Assembly (NCBI GenBank): GCA_002325375.1
Contig: DCRZ01000002.1
Span: 186,001-250,000, forward strand
DNA from: Rhodospirillaceae bacterium UBA1479
GTDB lineage: Bacteria > Pseudomonadota > Alphaproteobacteria > Rhodospirillales > Casp-alpha2
Direction of reading: 5' to 3'
Length of the DNA: 64,000 bases
In this document: positions 34,328 to 42,335 of the stretch, piece after piece
How the letters are laid out: every line of letters begins with the position of its first letter
Numbering within the stretch: the stretch's first letter is position 1
The notes under the pieces: model-generated
What the model was told of the DNA's origin: nothing
Seen by the model: only the letters and a program-made list of their open reading frames with translations
Databases searched by the model: none
Program-made: the position numbers and the translations under genes

Positions 34328-34343
34328 ATCTTGACGTCAAGAT
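34328..34343. promoter_or_regulatory. MarR operator palindrome
   Basis: ATCTTGACGTCAAGAT is a perfect 16-bp palindrome of the size bound by MarR dimers. A further half-site CGTCAAG lies at 34355-34361. Position just upstream of marR supports autoregulation of the whole operon. Confidence 0.75.
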
Positions 34344-34410
34344 TAATTTTGGGCCGTCAAGGCCAATACCCGGCAGGGGGCCGGGCCCGCAGCGCGCGGG
34401 CCCGGGGAGA

Positions 34411-35262
34411 TCACTTGTATTTCTGTTCGAAGTCGTAGACCTGGCCGAAGCCCATGAGCTGGCTGAATTCCGCGAACGGGTAGAAGTCGACCTTAGATCC
34501 GGCCGTCGAGCCGGTTTCCTTGAGGTCGGTGTACACGGCCTTCAAGGCCTGGCCGGCGGCCAGGAACCCGCTGCCGGGGAACAGAGCGATCTTGTAGCCG
34601 AGGGACTGCAACTCGTCGCGGCTGAGCACCGGGGTTCGGCCGCCTTCGACCATGTTGGCCAGCAACGGCAGGTCGAAGCGCTGGCAGATCGTGCGCATTT
34701 CCTCTTCGCTTTCCGGGGATTCGACGAACAGCACGTCAGCACCCGCTTCGGCGAAGGCGTCGGCGCGGCGCAGGGCTTCGTCCAAGCCTAGGGTGGTGCG
34801 CGAATCCGTGCGCGCGATGATCAGGAATTCGTCGCTGTCGCGGGTGTCGCGGGCGACGCGGATCTTGGCCAGCATGTCGTCCAGCGGCACCACGTTGCGG
34901 CCCAGCATGTGGCCGCATTTCTTGGGGAATTCCTGGTCTTCAAGCTGGATCGCCGTGGCGCCGGCCCGTTCGTAGCCGCGCACCGTGTGTTCCAGGTTAA
35001 GCAGCCCGCCGTAGCCGGTGTCGCCGTCGGCGATCAGGGGTGTCTTGGTGCCTTCGGCGATCTGGCGCACCCGGCTGACCATGTCGGTATAGGTCGCGAT
35101 GCCGGCATCGGGCAGGCCCAGATGCGAGGCCACGACGCCGTAGCCGGTCATGTAAAGGACATCAAACCCCAGGGAATCGGCGACTTTCGCCGAAATCATG
35201 TCGAACACGCCGGGGGCGATCAGAATCTCATCCTGCTTCAGGCGTTGGGACAGGCTTTTCAT
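34411..35262 (-). CDS. Isocitrate lyase/PEP mutase family enzyme
   Basis: A 283-residue TIM-barrel enzyme of the PEP mutase/2-methylisocitrate lyase group. Visible: GVFDMISAKVADSLGFDVLYMTG, DGDTGYG (metal-binding Asp), LEDQ, KKCGH at 114-118 with the catalytic cysteine of lyases, and ARTDSRT. The KKCGH loop argues for a C-C lyase (2-methylisocitrate, dimethylmalate or oxaloacetate type) rather than a C-P mutase. It is divergent from a GntR regulator with a shared double operator, so it is probably controlled by it. AGAGGA precedes the ATG. Confidence 0.88.
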   Translation of the reverse strand: MKSLSQRLKQDEILIAPGVFDMISAKVADSLGFDVLYMTGYGVVASHLGLPDAGIATYTDMVSRVRQIAEGTKTPLIADGDTGYGGLLNLEHTVRGYERAGATAIQLEDQEFPKKCGHMLGRNVVPLDDMLAKIRVARDTRDSDEFLIIARTDSRTTLGLDEALRRADAFAEAGADVLFVESPESEEEMRTICQRFDLPLLANMVEGGRTPVLSRDELQSLGYKIALFPGSGFLAAGQALKAVYTDLKETGSTAGSKVDFYPFAEFSQLMGFGQVYDFEQKYK

Positions 35263-35287
35263 TCGAATATTTCCTCTTCGTGGAATA

Positions 35288-35351
35288 ATTGCATGCAATA
35301 AAGGCTATTTTTGCCGTTTCAAGGGCTGTTTTAGCCTATATTGCATACAAT
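35288..35351. promoter_or_regulatory. Double GntR-type operator in a 64-bp inverted repeat
   Basis: Two palindromic boxes, ATTGCATGCAAT (35288-35299) and ATTGCATACAAT (35340-35351), are centred 52 bases apart, about five helical turns. They also form the ends of an imperfect 20-bp inverted repeat continued by AGGCTA and TAGCCT (18 of 20 pairs match). TTGTATNCAA-like boxes are typical of FCD-type GntR regulators. They lie between the divergent lyase and GntR genes. Confidence 0.75.
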
Positions 35352-35419
35352 AAACAAGACTATGTGGCGTATCGCATGGGGCAGTATGTTTGCCGGCGTG
35401 ATGCCCAGGGAGTGACAGC

Positions 35420-36103
35420 ATGGCGACGTCAAGTGATCGGGTGTACCGACAGATCCGCGAAGGCATTCTTGCCGGCGAGTACGCCGTGGGCGATCGCCTG
35501 CGCGAAGGCGAACTGGCGACGCAGTTCGGCGTCAGCCGTACGCCCGTGCGCATCGCCCTGCAGCGTCTGGTCAATGACCGGCTGATCGACTTCACGGCCC
35601 ATGCCGGCGCCATCGTGCGCGGCTACGCCGATGCGGAGATGGTCGAGATTTTGGAAATTCGCGCGCTGTTGGAACCCCAGGGTGCCCGCCTTGCGGCCCT
35701 GAACCGCAAACAGGAGCACCTGGACGAGCTGTTCGAGCTATGTGCGCGGATGGAAACGTTGGGCGACCGGAGCGAGCCGGACTTCGGCCAGATCGCGCCC
35801 CTCAATAACCGCTTTCATCAGGTCCTGCTGGATGCATCGGGGCAACGCCAGCTTCTGGTCGTCACCACGTCCCTGATCGAATTGAACAACGTCGTTCAAT
35901 CCTACAGGAAATTCGCCCGCGCCGATGTCGACCGCAGTTTCGCCGAACATCGCCAACTGGCCACGGCGATCGAGCGCGGCCAAAGCGATCTGGCGGCCGC
36001 CATCATGCTCAGCCATGTCCATGCCGCGCTTGCCAATTTCAAGTTGCGGATCGGGACGGCCGCCGCCCCGGTCAAGCTTCGGACAGTTCCGGGATCGGGC
36101 TGA
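35420..36103 (+). CDS. GntR-family (FCD) transcriptional regulator
   Basis: A 227-residue regulator: winged helix 7-70 (GDRLREGELATQFGVSRTPVRIALQRLVNDRLI) and an FCD ligand domain 75-215. The latter contains EILEIRALLEPQGARLAA, NNRFHQVLLDASG and EHRQLATAIERG, with the Asp/His metal-binding pattern of the family. FCD regulators bind organic acids. It probably represses the divergent lyase gene and itself through the double operator. Its 3' end overlaps the convergent dehydrogenase gene by 32 bases. Confidence 0.92.
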   Translation: MATSSDRVYRQIREGILAGEYAVGDRLREGELATQFGVSRTPVRIALQRLVNDRLIDFTAHAGAIVRGYADAEMVEILEIRALLEPQGARLAALNRKQEHLDELFELCARMETLGDRSEPDFGQIAPLNNRFHQVLLDASGQRQLLVVTTSLIELNNVVQSYRKFARADVDRSFAEHRQLATAIERGQSDLAAAIMLSHVHAALANFKLRIGTAAAPVKLRTVPGSG

Positions 36104-37013
36104 TCAGGGGCTTGCCGGCCAGGAAGGCCTCGATATTGCGGCGCATCAGCTTCACGCCCAGGATCTGAACCTCGGGCGCGGCCCCGCCCACATGGGGGGT
36201 CAGGACGACGTTGGTCATGGCGCAGAGTGCTTCGGGGACCACCGGTTCGTCCTCGAACACATCCAGGGCGGCGCCGGCGATCACGCCGTCCCGCAAGGCG
36301 ATGATCAGATCATCCGTATGGACGACGCTGCCGCGCCCGACGTTGATCAGGAAGCCGTCCTTGCCCAATGCTTCCAGCACGGTGCGGTCGATCAGGTGAT
36401 GGGTCGCGGGGCCGCCGGGTACGGCGGAAATCAGGAAATCGACATGCTGAGCCAAGTCGCGGACATTATCGACATAGCGCCAGGGAAGGTCCGCCTTGGC
36501 CGACCGGGCCATGTAGGACACCTCCATGTCGAAGCCTTCGGCGCGCCGGGCGATGCCCTGGCCGATGGCGCCCATGCCGATGATACCGATCTTCTTGCCG
36601 TTGACCATCGGGCGCTGGGGCAAGTCTTCCCGCCATTTTCCGGCCCGGGCCGAGGCGTCGTAGACGGGGATGTTGCGCACGATACCCAATAGCAGGGCAA
36701 AGGCGTGGTCGGCGACCGAGGGGGCGTTCATGCCCGCCGCATGGGTGATGCGGATGCCGCGCTCCCGGGCGGCGGCCTGATCGACTTTTTCGTACCCGGT
36801 GCCGATGGTGCAGATCAGCTCCAGCGCCGGCAGGGCGTCCATTTCCGCGCGGGTCATGCCGATGAAGCCCGATGTGACCATGATGCGGGCCGACTTGCGG
36901 GCATCGTCGTCGGGCGTCCCGGCGGCGAGGTCGAAATCCAGCAGGGTGAAGTCGGGCGCGAAGTCGATGCGGTGGCGGGGGGCTTCGTGTTTGAACAGGA
37001 TGATGGGCTTCAC
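36072..37013 (-). CDS. D-isomer-specific 2-hydroxyacid dehydrogenase
   Basis: A 313-residue NAD(P)-dependent dehydrogenase, reducing a 2-oxoacid such as glyoxylate or hydroxypyruvate to the D-hydroxyacid. Seen: ICTIGTGYEKVD, nucleotide-binding GMGAIGQGIARR, INVGRGSVV with the catalytic arginine, LDVFEDEPVVP with the glutamate, and LTPHVGGA with the catalytic histidine. GTG start with GGGA upstream. It may serve the same 2-oxoacid/hydroxyacid metabolism as the nearby lyase. Confidence 0.9.
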   Translation of the reverse strand: MKPIILFKHEAPRHRIDFAPDFTLLDFDLAAGTPDDDARKSARIMVTSGFIGMTRAEMDALPALELICTIGTGYEKVDQAAARERGIRITHAAGMNAPSVADHAFALLLGIVRNIPVYDASARAGKWREDLPQRPMVNGKKIGIIGMGAIGQGIARRAEGFDMEVSYMARSAKADLPWRYVDNVRDLAQHVDFLISAVPGGPATHHLIDRTVLEALGKDGFLINVGRGSVVHTDDLIIALRDGVIAGAALDVFEDEPVVPEALCAMTNVVLTPHVGGAAPEVQILGVKLMRRNIEAFLAGKPLISPIPELSEA

Positions 37014-37170
37014 GGTCGTTCCCTTGGGCAGATGTTTGTTGGTGTGGGAGATGGGCGGCGATGCCCGGATGGCCGAACGGCCGGTCCCTCGGCCAGCTAT
37101 ATCCCATATTCGGGGGGTACGGCCAGCCGGTCGGGCGGGGATGGGGAGAATGATGAATGTTAGAGCGTCA

Positions 37171-37191
37171 TGGCCGGGCTTGACCCGGCCA
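37171..37191. repeat. Palindromic intergenic repeat, unit 1
   Basis: TGGCCGGG and CCCGGCCA around a CTTGA loop, embedded in GTCA...CTATGAC context. This hairpin type, with a CTTGA or TCGAG loop, is a common dispersed element between genes in alphaproteobacteria. Confidence 0.7.
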
Positions 37192-37235
37192 TCTATGACC
37201 AGATCACATCAAATTCCATGGTACTGAATGCGTGG

Positions 37236-37258
37236 ATGCCCGTGTCGAGCACGGGCAT
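37236..37258. repeat. Palindromic intergenic repeat, unit 2
   Basis: ATGCCCGTG and CACGGGCAT around a TCGAG loop, 44 bases after unit 1, again followed by GACGG. The two units form a pair in the otherwise gene-free stretch 37014-37305. Confidence 0.7.
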
Positions 37259-37305
37259 GACGGAATTAGCGTAGAGCTACGAAAGCAGCGACCAGACCGC
37301 GCCTA

Positions 37306-39075
37306 TTAGCCCGCCGCCGTCTTGCGTTCGATCACGCTCTCAAGCTGCGCCGTCGTGGACCGCAACTGGGCCTTGATCTTGCCGGCGGGGATGGGTTCCG
37401 CCGCCGTCGATCCGTAATCCTTGGGCAGGATGTCGTGGATGTCGAAGCCTTCGGGCACGCTTTCGATGTCGAAATCGGCGTCGCTGAGGTTCAGGTACTT
37501 GAGCGCCGCGTTGGTCCAGGCGAACAGCCAGAATTGGAAATAGCCGAACCAGTTGGGCACTTCCTTGCGCCGCGAAAAGGCCATGCCGAAACCTTTGAGC
37601 GCGTAGTAGACCCGTTTCGGGTTGAGGGAGAACCGGGTCAGGCGTTGGGTCAGTTGCAGCAGGGCCCGCCAGTTCTTGAACACCATTTTGAGGAACAGGC
37701 CCGTGTTGCCGAAGCCCTGGCCTTCGATGGGGACATGGTGGCCCTCGGCCTGCAGGTCGAAAAACGCCTTGAGCCGTTCGTACTGATAGGCGCCGTCCGT
37801 GAACACGTCGACGAAATGCTTGTAGCCGTCGATCATGGTCCGGCGGGGCAGAAGATATTTGATGTTGGTCTGGTACTTGTAGCCGCCCAGCCCGAAACGC
37901 ACGTCGCGAAGCCGCTTGGACAGCTTCATGCGGCGGTAGAGCGGCGTGCCCGGCAGGGCGGTCAGCAGCGACGGGTCACCGGACAGCAGGGCCGCGTCGG
38001 TCAAGCCCTTCAAGGTGATGTCGAAGCAATCTTCGTCGTCGGAATCGAAGCCGAAGATCAGGCCGCCGACGATGATGAAGCCGCGCGATTGGATTTCGCG
38101 CACCACCTGGGTCAGCTCGGTCGAGGAATTCTGCACCTTGGCCGTTTCCAGAAGCGAGTTCTTGGAAAAGCTCTCGATGCCGATGAACAGCATGTCGAAG
38201 CCGGCGCGGCGCATCTTGTCCATCAGGTCCGGATGGTTGTTCAGGTTGATGGTCAGCCAGGTATAGAGCGACGGCGTATGGCCGGTCCGCGCCTTCCACT
38301 CGAGAATCTTGTCGATCACCAGTTCGGCCCAGCGCGGCTCGCCGATGAAATTGTCGCAGGCGAACAGGATTTGCGACACGCCGAGCGAGCACAGATGGTC
38401 CAACTCCTCGACGATCAGGTCGGCCGACTTGTTATGGGGCCGGTTGTTGTCGTCCATGATGCGGATGTCGCAGAATTCGCACAGGAACGGGCAGCCCCGC
38501 GAAACCTCGATCACAGCGCCGTAATAGCGCGAAATGGTCGCGTCCATCAGGCCCCGGTGCATGGGCTTGGCGCGGGATATTTCGAACCGGCCGGGCGATT
38601 TGATGAGGTGTTCCATGGGCTGGCCGTCGCGCACGTCCTGGATCAACTGGGCGATGCAGGCCTCGCCGTCGCCGATGAACACATGGTCGAAATTCTCAAA
38701 CCGGTCGAGAGTGCCCGCCTGGTCGAAGGACCAGGCCAGCGGGCCGCCGACGATGGAGCGCGCCTTGGGAAACCGGGTCTTCAACTGGCCGCGGATCTGT
38801 TCCATGAACGGGGCGTCCTGGTTGATGCCGCTGAACAGGTAGATATCGGCCTCGGGAATGTCGTCGACTTTTTGGACCCGGGTGTCGTGAAGCATCAGGT
38901 CCACGTCCAGGTCGTCGGGGATGTGCGCGGCCAGGGTATAGGCCCAGACAGGCATGAAGATGGCGCCGTAGGTCTGAGTGTTGGAATAGACCGGGTCCGG
39001 CGCATGCACGAACATCACGCGGAACGGCGCGCTGGGCGCGCGGTCGGCGGCGGTCGTGTGGCCTGATGTGGTCAT
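37306..39075 (-). CDS. B12-binding domain radical SAM protein
   Basis: A 589-residue protein. Residues 18-150 are a cobalamin-binding Rossmann domain (FVHAPDPVYSN, IVGGPLAW, GDGE). The radical SAM core has C195, C199 and C202 (RGCPFLCEFC) for the 4Fe-4S cluster and runs to about 420, with the LFIGIESF and GGLIFGFD elements. The C-terminal 170 residues are a DUF4070-like extension. Class B radical SAM enzymes methylate unactivated carbons, and relatives act on hopanoids and natural products. GGGGAAGAC precedes the ATG. The next gene upstream is a polyprenyl-type glycosyltransferase, suggesting lipid or cell-envelope chemistry. Confidence 0.85.
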   Translation of the reverse strand: MTTSGHTTAADRAPSAPFRVMFVHAPDPVYSNTQTYGAIFMPVWAYTLAAHIPDDLDVDLMLHDTRVQKVDDIPEADIYLFSGINQDAPFMEQIRGQLKTRFPKARSIVGGPLAWSFDQAGTLDRFENFDHVFIGDGEACIAQLIQDVRDGQPMEHLIKSPGRFEISRAKPMHRGLMDATISRYYGAVIEVSRGCPFLCEFCDIRIMDDNNRPHNKSADLIVEELDHLCSLGVSQILFACDNFIGEPRWAELVIDKILEWKARTGHTPSLYTWLTINLNNHPDLMDKMRRAGFDMLFIGIESFSKNSLLETAKVQNSSTELTQVVREIQSRGFIIVGGLIFGFDSDDEDCFDITLKGLTDAALLSGDPSLLTALPGTPLYRRMKLSKRLRDVRFGLGGYKYQTNIKYLLPRRTMIDGYKHFVDVFTDGAYQYERLKAFFDLQAEGHHVPIEGQGFGNTGLFLKMVFKNWRALLQLTQRLTRFSLNPKRVYYALKGFGMAFSRRKEVPNWFGYFQFWLFAWTNAALKYLNLSDADFDIESVPEGFDIHDILPKDYGSTAAEPIPAGKIKAQLRSTTAQLESVIERKTAAG

Positions 39076-39171
39076 GTCTTCCCCGATTTCATGTGCGCGC
39101 TTGGCATTATATTGGAATTCGGCGCGATTCTCCCGACTTATTAGCAGAGGAGAGGCGATACCGGCAAAGCC

Positions 39172-40125
39172 TCAGTCGCCGTCACGGGGGCGTTTGGGGG
39201 ATGTCTGAATATCGAAATTAATGGCCTGGACCAGGAATTGCACCCCCAGAAGGATCGCGAGCGTTGCAATCATGATGGTGCCCATGCTCGATGTAACGCC
39301 GGTTTCCGCCGCTTGCCACCATTTGACCCCGCCGAAGATCAGGCCGAAGGCCGTCAGCACCGTGCCCGCCGTCAGGTAGAACGAGCCCAGGGAAAAATCG
39401 TAGAGGAAGTACTTGAACAGGATGCGCTTGCCCATGCCGCGGATCAGCCGGTAGATGAACACGGGCATGATCGACGGGATATGCAGCGAGCTTTGCTCGT
39501 CGCCGTAGCGGGCCGGGATGGCCACGTCCTCGGCCACCGCGCCTGCGATGTTGAGGCGGATCAGCATGTCCGATTCGAAGAAATAACCGTCCGACACCCG
39601 GTCAAGCTCCAGACGCTCCAGCGCGTCGCGGTTGATGGCCGTATAGCCGTTGGTCGGATCCATCATCTGCCAGTAACCCGAGGCGGCCTTGACCAGGAAG
39701 GTCAGAACGCTGTTGCCGAACAGGCGCACGCGGGGCATCTGGCGGAGCGCCTTCAGGTCGCGGAACCGGTTGCCCTTGGTGTAGTCGGCGCGGTCCGCCA
39801 GGATCGGCTTTAACAGGGCCTGCAGATAGGCCGGGTCCATCTGGTCGTCGGCATCCATCTTGACCACGATGTCGAAACCGTCGGCCAGGGCCTGGCGGTA
39901 TCCGGTCTTCACCGCCGCCCCCACGCCGCCGTTCTGCTGTCGGCGCAGGACCATGACCCGGTTATCCCCGACCGCCTTGGCAGTGTCGCCGGAATTTTCC
40001 GGGCAGGCGTCGTCGACCACGTAGATGCGTTTGATCCAATCCGGCACGCCCCGGATCACCGTGGCGACCTGGGCGGCGGCCCGATAGGCAGGAATTACGA
40101 CGGCGATTTTGCGGTCTTCCGGCAC
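39172..40125 (-). CDS. Family 2 glycosyltransferase, dolichyl-phosphate mannose synthase-like
   Basis: A 317-residue GT2 enzyme. The catalytic domain 1-235 has VVIPAYRAAAQV, the VDDACPENSGD nucleotide site and the DxD region MDADDQMDP. Two C-terminal membrane segments (about 248-268 and 283-303) follow, as in bacterial polyprenyl-phosphate glycosyltransferases such as GtrB/ArnC. It should transfer a sugar to undecaprenyl phosphate on the cytoplasmic side. GTG start with GGA upstream. It lies about 100 bases upstream of the radical SAM gene on the same strand. Confidence 0.88.
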   Translation of the reverse strand: MPEDRKIAVVIPAYRAAAQVATVIRGVPDWIKRIYVVDDACPENSGDTAKAVGDNRVMVLRRQQNGGVGAAVKTGYRQALADGFDIVVKMDADDQMDPAYLQALLKPILADRADYTKGNRFRDLKALRQMPRVRLFGNSVLTFLVKAASGYWQMMDPTNGYTAINRDALERLELDRVSDGYFFESDMLIRLNIAGAVAEDVAIPARYGDEQSSLHIPSIMPVFIYRLIRGMGKRILFKYFLYDFSLGSFYLTAGTVLTAFGLIFGGVKWWQAAETGVTSSMGTIMIATLAILLGVQFLVQAINFDIQTSPKRPRDGD

Positions 40126-40263
40126 CTGAAATCCGATCTTTTGCCCTTGGTTATGCCCGTTGCCCGTTCCACGGGCCTTTCGGACAGGCGCAAGGTTGCG
40201 CTAAAACCATTAAAACTTCGTCGATCCCAAAATACCACCTAGACCACAAGTTCAGGAAAATCC

Positions 40264-41424
40264 ATGACCTCTACCACGCCCACCCATCCGGAAATCCGGG
40301 AATCCGTTGCTGCCCTCTGCCGGGATTTTCCCGGCGAATACTGGCGCGAGAAGGACCGCAACGACGCCTATCCCACCGAATTCGTCACGGCCCTGACCGA
40401 GGCCGGCTTCCTCGCCTGCCTGATCCCCGAGGAATACGGCGGGTCCGGCCTGGGCCTGTCGGAAGCCGCCGCGATCATGGAGGAAATCCATAAATCCGGC
40501 TGCAGCGGCGGCGCCTGCCACGCCCAGATGTACATCATGGGCGCGCTGCTGCGCCACGGCGACGAGGAGAAAAAGCGCCGCTACCTGCCCGAGATCGCGT
40601 CCGGCGCCCTGCGCCTGCAGGCCTTCGGCGTGACCGAGCCCACGTCCGGCACGGACACCACGCGCATCCGCACCACGGCGCGCAGGGACGGCAACGAATG
40701 GGTCATCAACGGCCAGAAGGTGTGGACGTCCCGCGCCGAACATTCCGATCTGATGCTGCTGCTGGCGCGCACCACGTCCCGCGAAGAGGCCGCCAAACCG
40801 CACCAGGGCATGTCCATCTTCCTGGTCGACATGCAGAAGGCCAAGGGCAACGGCCTGACCATCCAGAAGCTGGAAGCCATGGTCAACCACGCGACCACGG
40901 AAATCTTCTTCGACGACCTGCGCATTCCCGCCGACGCCCTGATCGGCGAGGAAGGCCGCGGGTTCTACTACATCCTCGACGGCATGAACGCCGAACGCAT
41001 CCTGATTTCCGCCGAAGCCATCGGCGATGCCCGCTGGTTCATCAAGAAGGCCCGCGACTATGCCGTCGACCGCCGGGTGTTCGACCGGCCGATCGGCCAG
41101 AACCAGGGCGTCCAGTTCCCCATCGCCCGCTGCTACGCGGAGACGGAGGCCGCCGCCCTTATGGTTCAGAAGGCGGCGGAAACCTTCGACGCCGGCGAAG
41201 AGGTGGGTGCCATGGCCAACATGTGCAAGCTGCTGGCCTCGGAAGCCACCTGGCATGCCGCCGATACCTGCCTGCAGACCCACGGCGGTTTCGGCTTCGC
41301 CCGCGAATACGACGTGGAGCGCAAGTTCCGCGAGACGCGCCTGTTCCAGACCGCGCCGATCTCCACCAACCTCATCCTCTCCTACATCGCCGAGCATGTG
41401 CTCGAGATGCCGCGTTCCTTCTAA
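40264..41424 (+). CDS. Acyl-CoA dehydrogenase
   Basis: A 386-residue FAD-dependent acyl-CoA dehydrogenase: LIPEEYGGSGLGLSEAA, the FAD-binding FGVTEPTSGTDT, WVINGQKVWTSRAEHSDL, and the C-terminal LQTHGGFGFAREYDVERKFRETRLFQTAP. The family's catalytic glutamate region reads REYDVER. It is first in a row with a hot-dog-fold hydratase and a class III CoA-transferase, so the three probably activate, oxidise and hydrate one acid. AGGA precedes the ATG. Confidence 0.92.
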   Translation: MTSTTPTHPEIRESVAALCRDFPGEYWREKDRNDAYPTEFVTALTEAGFLACLIPEEYGGSGLGLSEAAAIMEEIHKSGCSGGACHAQMYIMGALLRHGDEEKKRRYLPEIASGALRLQAFGVTEPTSGTDTTRIRTTARRDGNEWVINGQKVWTSRAEHSDLMLLLARTTSREEAAKPHQGMSIFLVDMQKAKGNGLTIQKLEAMVNHATTEIFFDDLRIPADALIGEEGRGFYYILDGMNAERILISAEAIGDARWFIKKARDYAVDRRVFDRPIGQNQGVQFPIARCYAETEAAALMVQKAAETFDAGEEVGAMANMCKLLASEATWHAADTCLQTHGGFGFAREYDVERKFRETRLFQTAPISTNLILSYIAEHVLEMPRSF

Positions 41425-41446
41425 GCACATAAGAAAGACCACCCCT

Positions 41447-42334
41447 ATGGACGACATCGACCCCAACGCGCCTTTGGACATGGACCATCTGCGGTCCTGG
41501 ATCGGCAAGACCCAGGAACTGACGGACACCATCGGCGCCTTCCCGGCGCGCGCCCTTTCCGCCACCATCGACCGCGCCGATGCGGCGCCCCAGGACGGCG
41601 ACGCCCTGCCGCCGTCGGCCCATTGGCTGTACTTCCTGGAAACGCCGCAGCATTCCGAACTGGCCTTTGACGGCCATGCCAAGAAGGGCGGATTCCTGCC
41701 GCCGGTGCCGCTGCCGCGCCGCATGTGGGCGGGCGGCCGCATCTGGTTCAAAGGGGATCTCCGTATCGGCGACAAGGCGACGCGCCTGTCGACCGTGAAG
41801 GACGTGACCTTCAAGGAAGGCAAGTCCGGGCGGCTGGTCTTCGTGCTGGTCGAACACCGCATCCGGGCCGGCGGCCAGGATGTGATCGTCGAGGAACACG
41901 ACATCGTCTACCGCGACGAAGCGGCCCCCGACGCACCGGCCCCGGCACCGAAGCCCGCCCCCGAGGGCGCAGTCTGGACCCGCAGCGTATTGCCGGACGA
42001 GGCCATGCTGTTCCGCTATTCGGCGCTGATCTTCAACGCCCACCGCATCCATTTCGACCGCGAATTCACGCAGAACGACGAGGGCTATCCCAACCTGATC
42101 GTGCACGGCCCCTTGATCGCGAGCCTGCTGATGGACCTGGGGGCACGCGAAATGGCCAAGCAGGGCAAGCGCATGACCCGTTTCGCCTACCGCGCCGTGC
42201 GCCCCAGCTTCACCGACGGCCGCGCCATGACCTTCCAGGGCAAGCCGGCGGGGGATAATTCCGCCGACCTTTGGGCGTTGGATCAGGACGGCTGGCTCGC
42301 CATGCAGGCCGACGCCGATTTCGAGGCCGCGTGA
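41447..42334 (+). CDS. Mesaconyl-C4-CoA hydratase-like (MaoC/FAS1-type) protein
   Basis: A 295-residue double hot-dog protein like mesaconyl-C4-CoA hydratase (Meh) and HTD2: GKTQELTDTIGAFPARALSATIDR, a WLYFLETPQHSELAFDGHAKKGGFLPPVPLPRRMWAGG block, and the C-terminal hydratase motif YSALIFNAHRIHFDREFTQNDEGYPNLIVHGPLIASLLMD with catalytic Asp/His. The Meh reaction interconverts mesaconyl-C4-CoA and citramalyl-CoA. The start is 23 bases after the acyl-CoA dehydrogenase stop; the open frame further upstream lies inside that gene. Confidence 0.85.
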   Translation: MDDIDPNAPLDMDHLRSWIGKTQELTDTIGAFPARALSATIDRADAAPQDGDALPPSAHWLYFLETPQHSELAFDGHAKKGGFLPPVPLPRRMWAGGRIWFKGDLRIGDKATRLSTVKDVTFKEGKSGRLVFVLVEHRIRAGGQDVIVEEHDIVYRDEAAPDAPAPAPKPAPEGAVWTRSVLPDEAMLFRYSALIFNAHRIHFDREFTQNDEGYPNLIVHGPLIASLLMDLGAREMAKQGKRMTRFAYRAVRPSFTDGRAMTFQGKPAGDNSADLWALDQDGWLAMQADADFEAA

Positions 42335-42335
42335 C

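Noticed and set aside
41027..41446. Upstream extension of the mesaconyl-CoA hydratase-like gene
   Set aside because: The extension lies inside the acyl-CoA dehydrogenase gene in another frame; the ATG at 41447 starts the family-like sequence.
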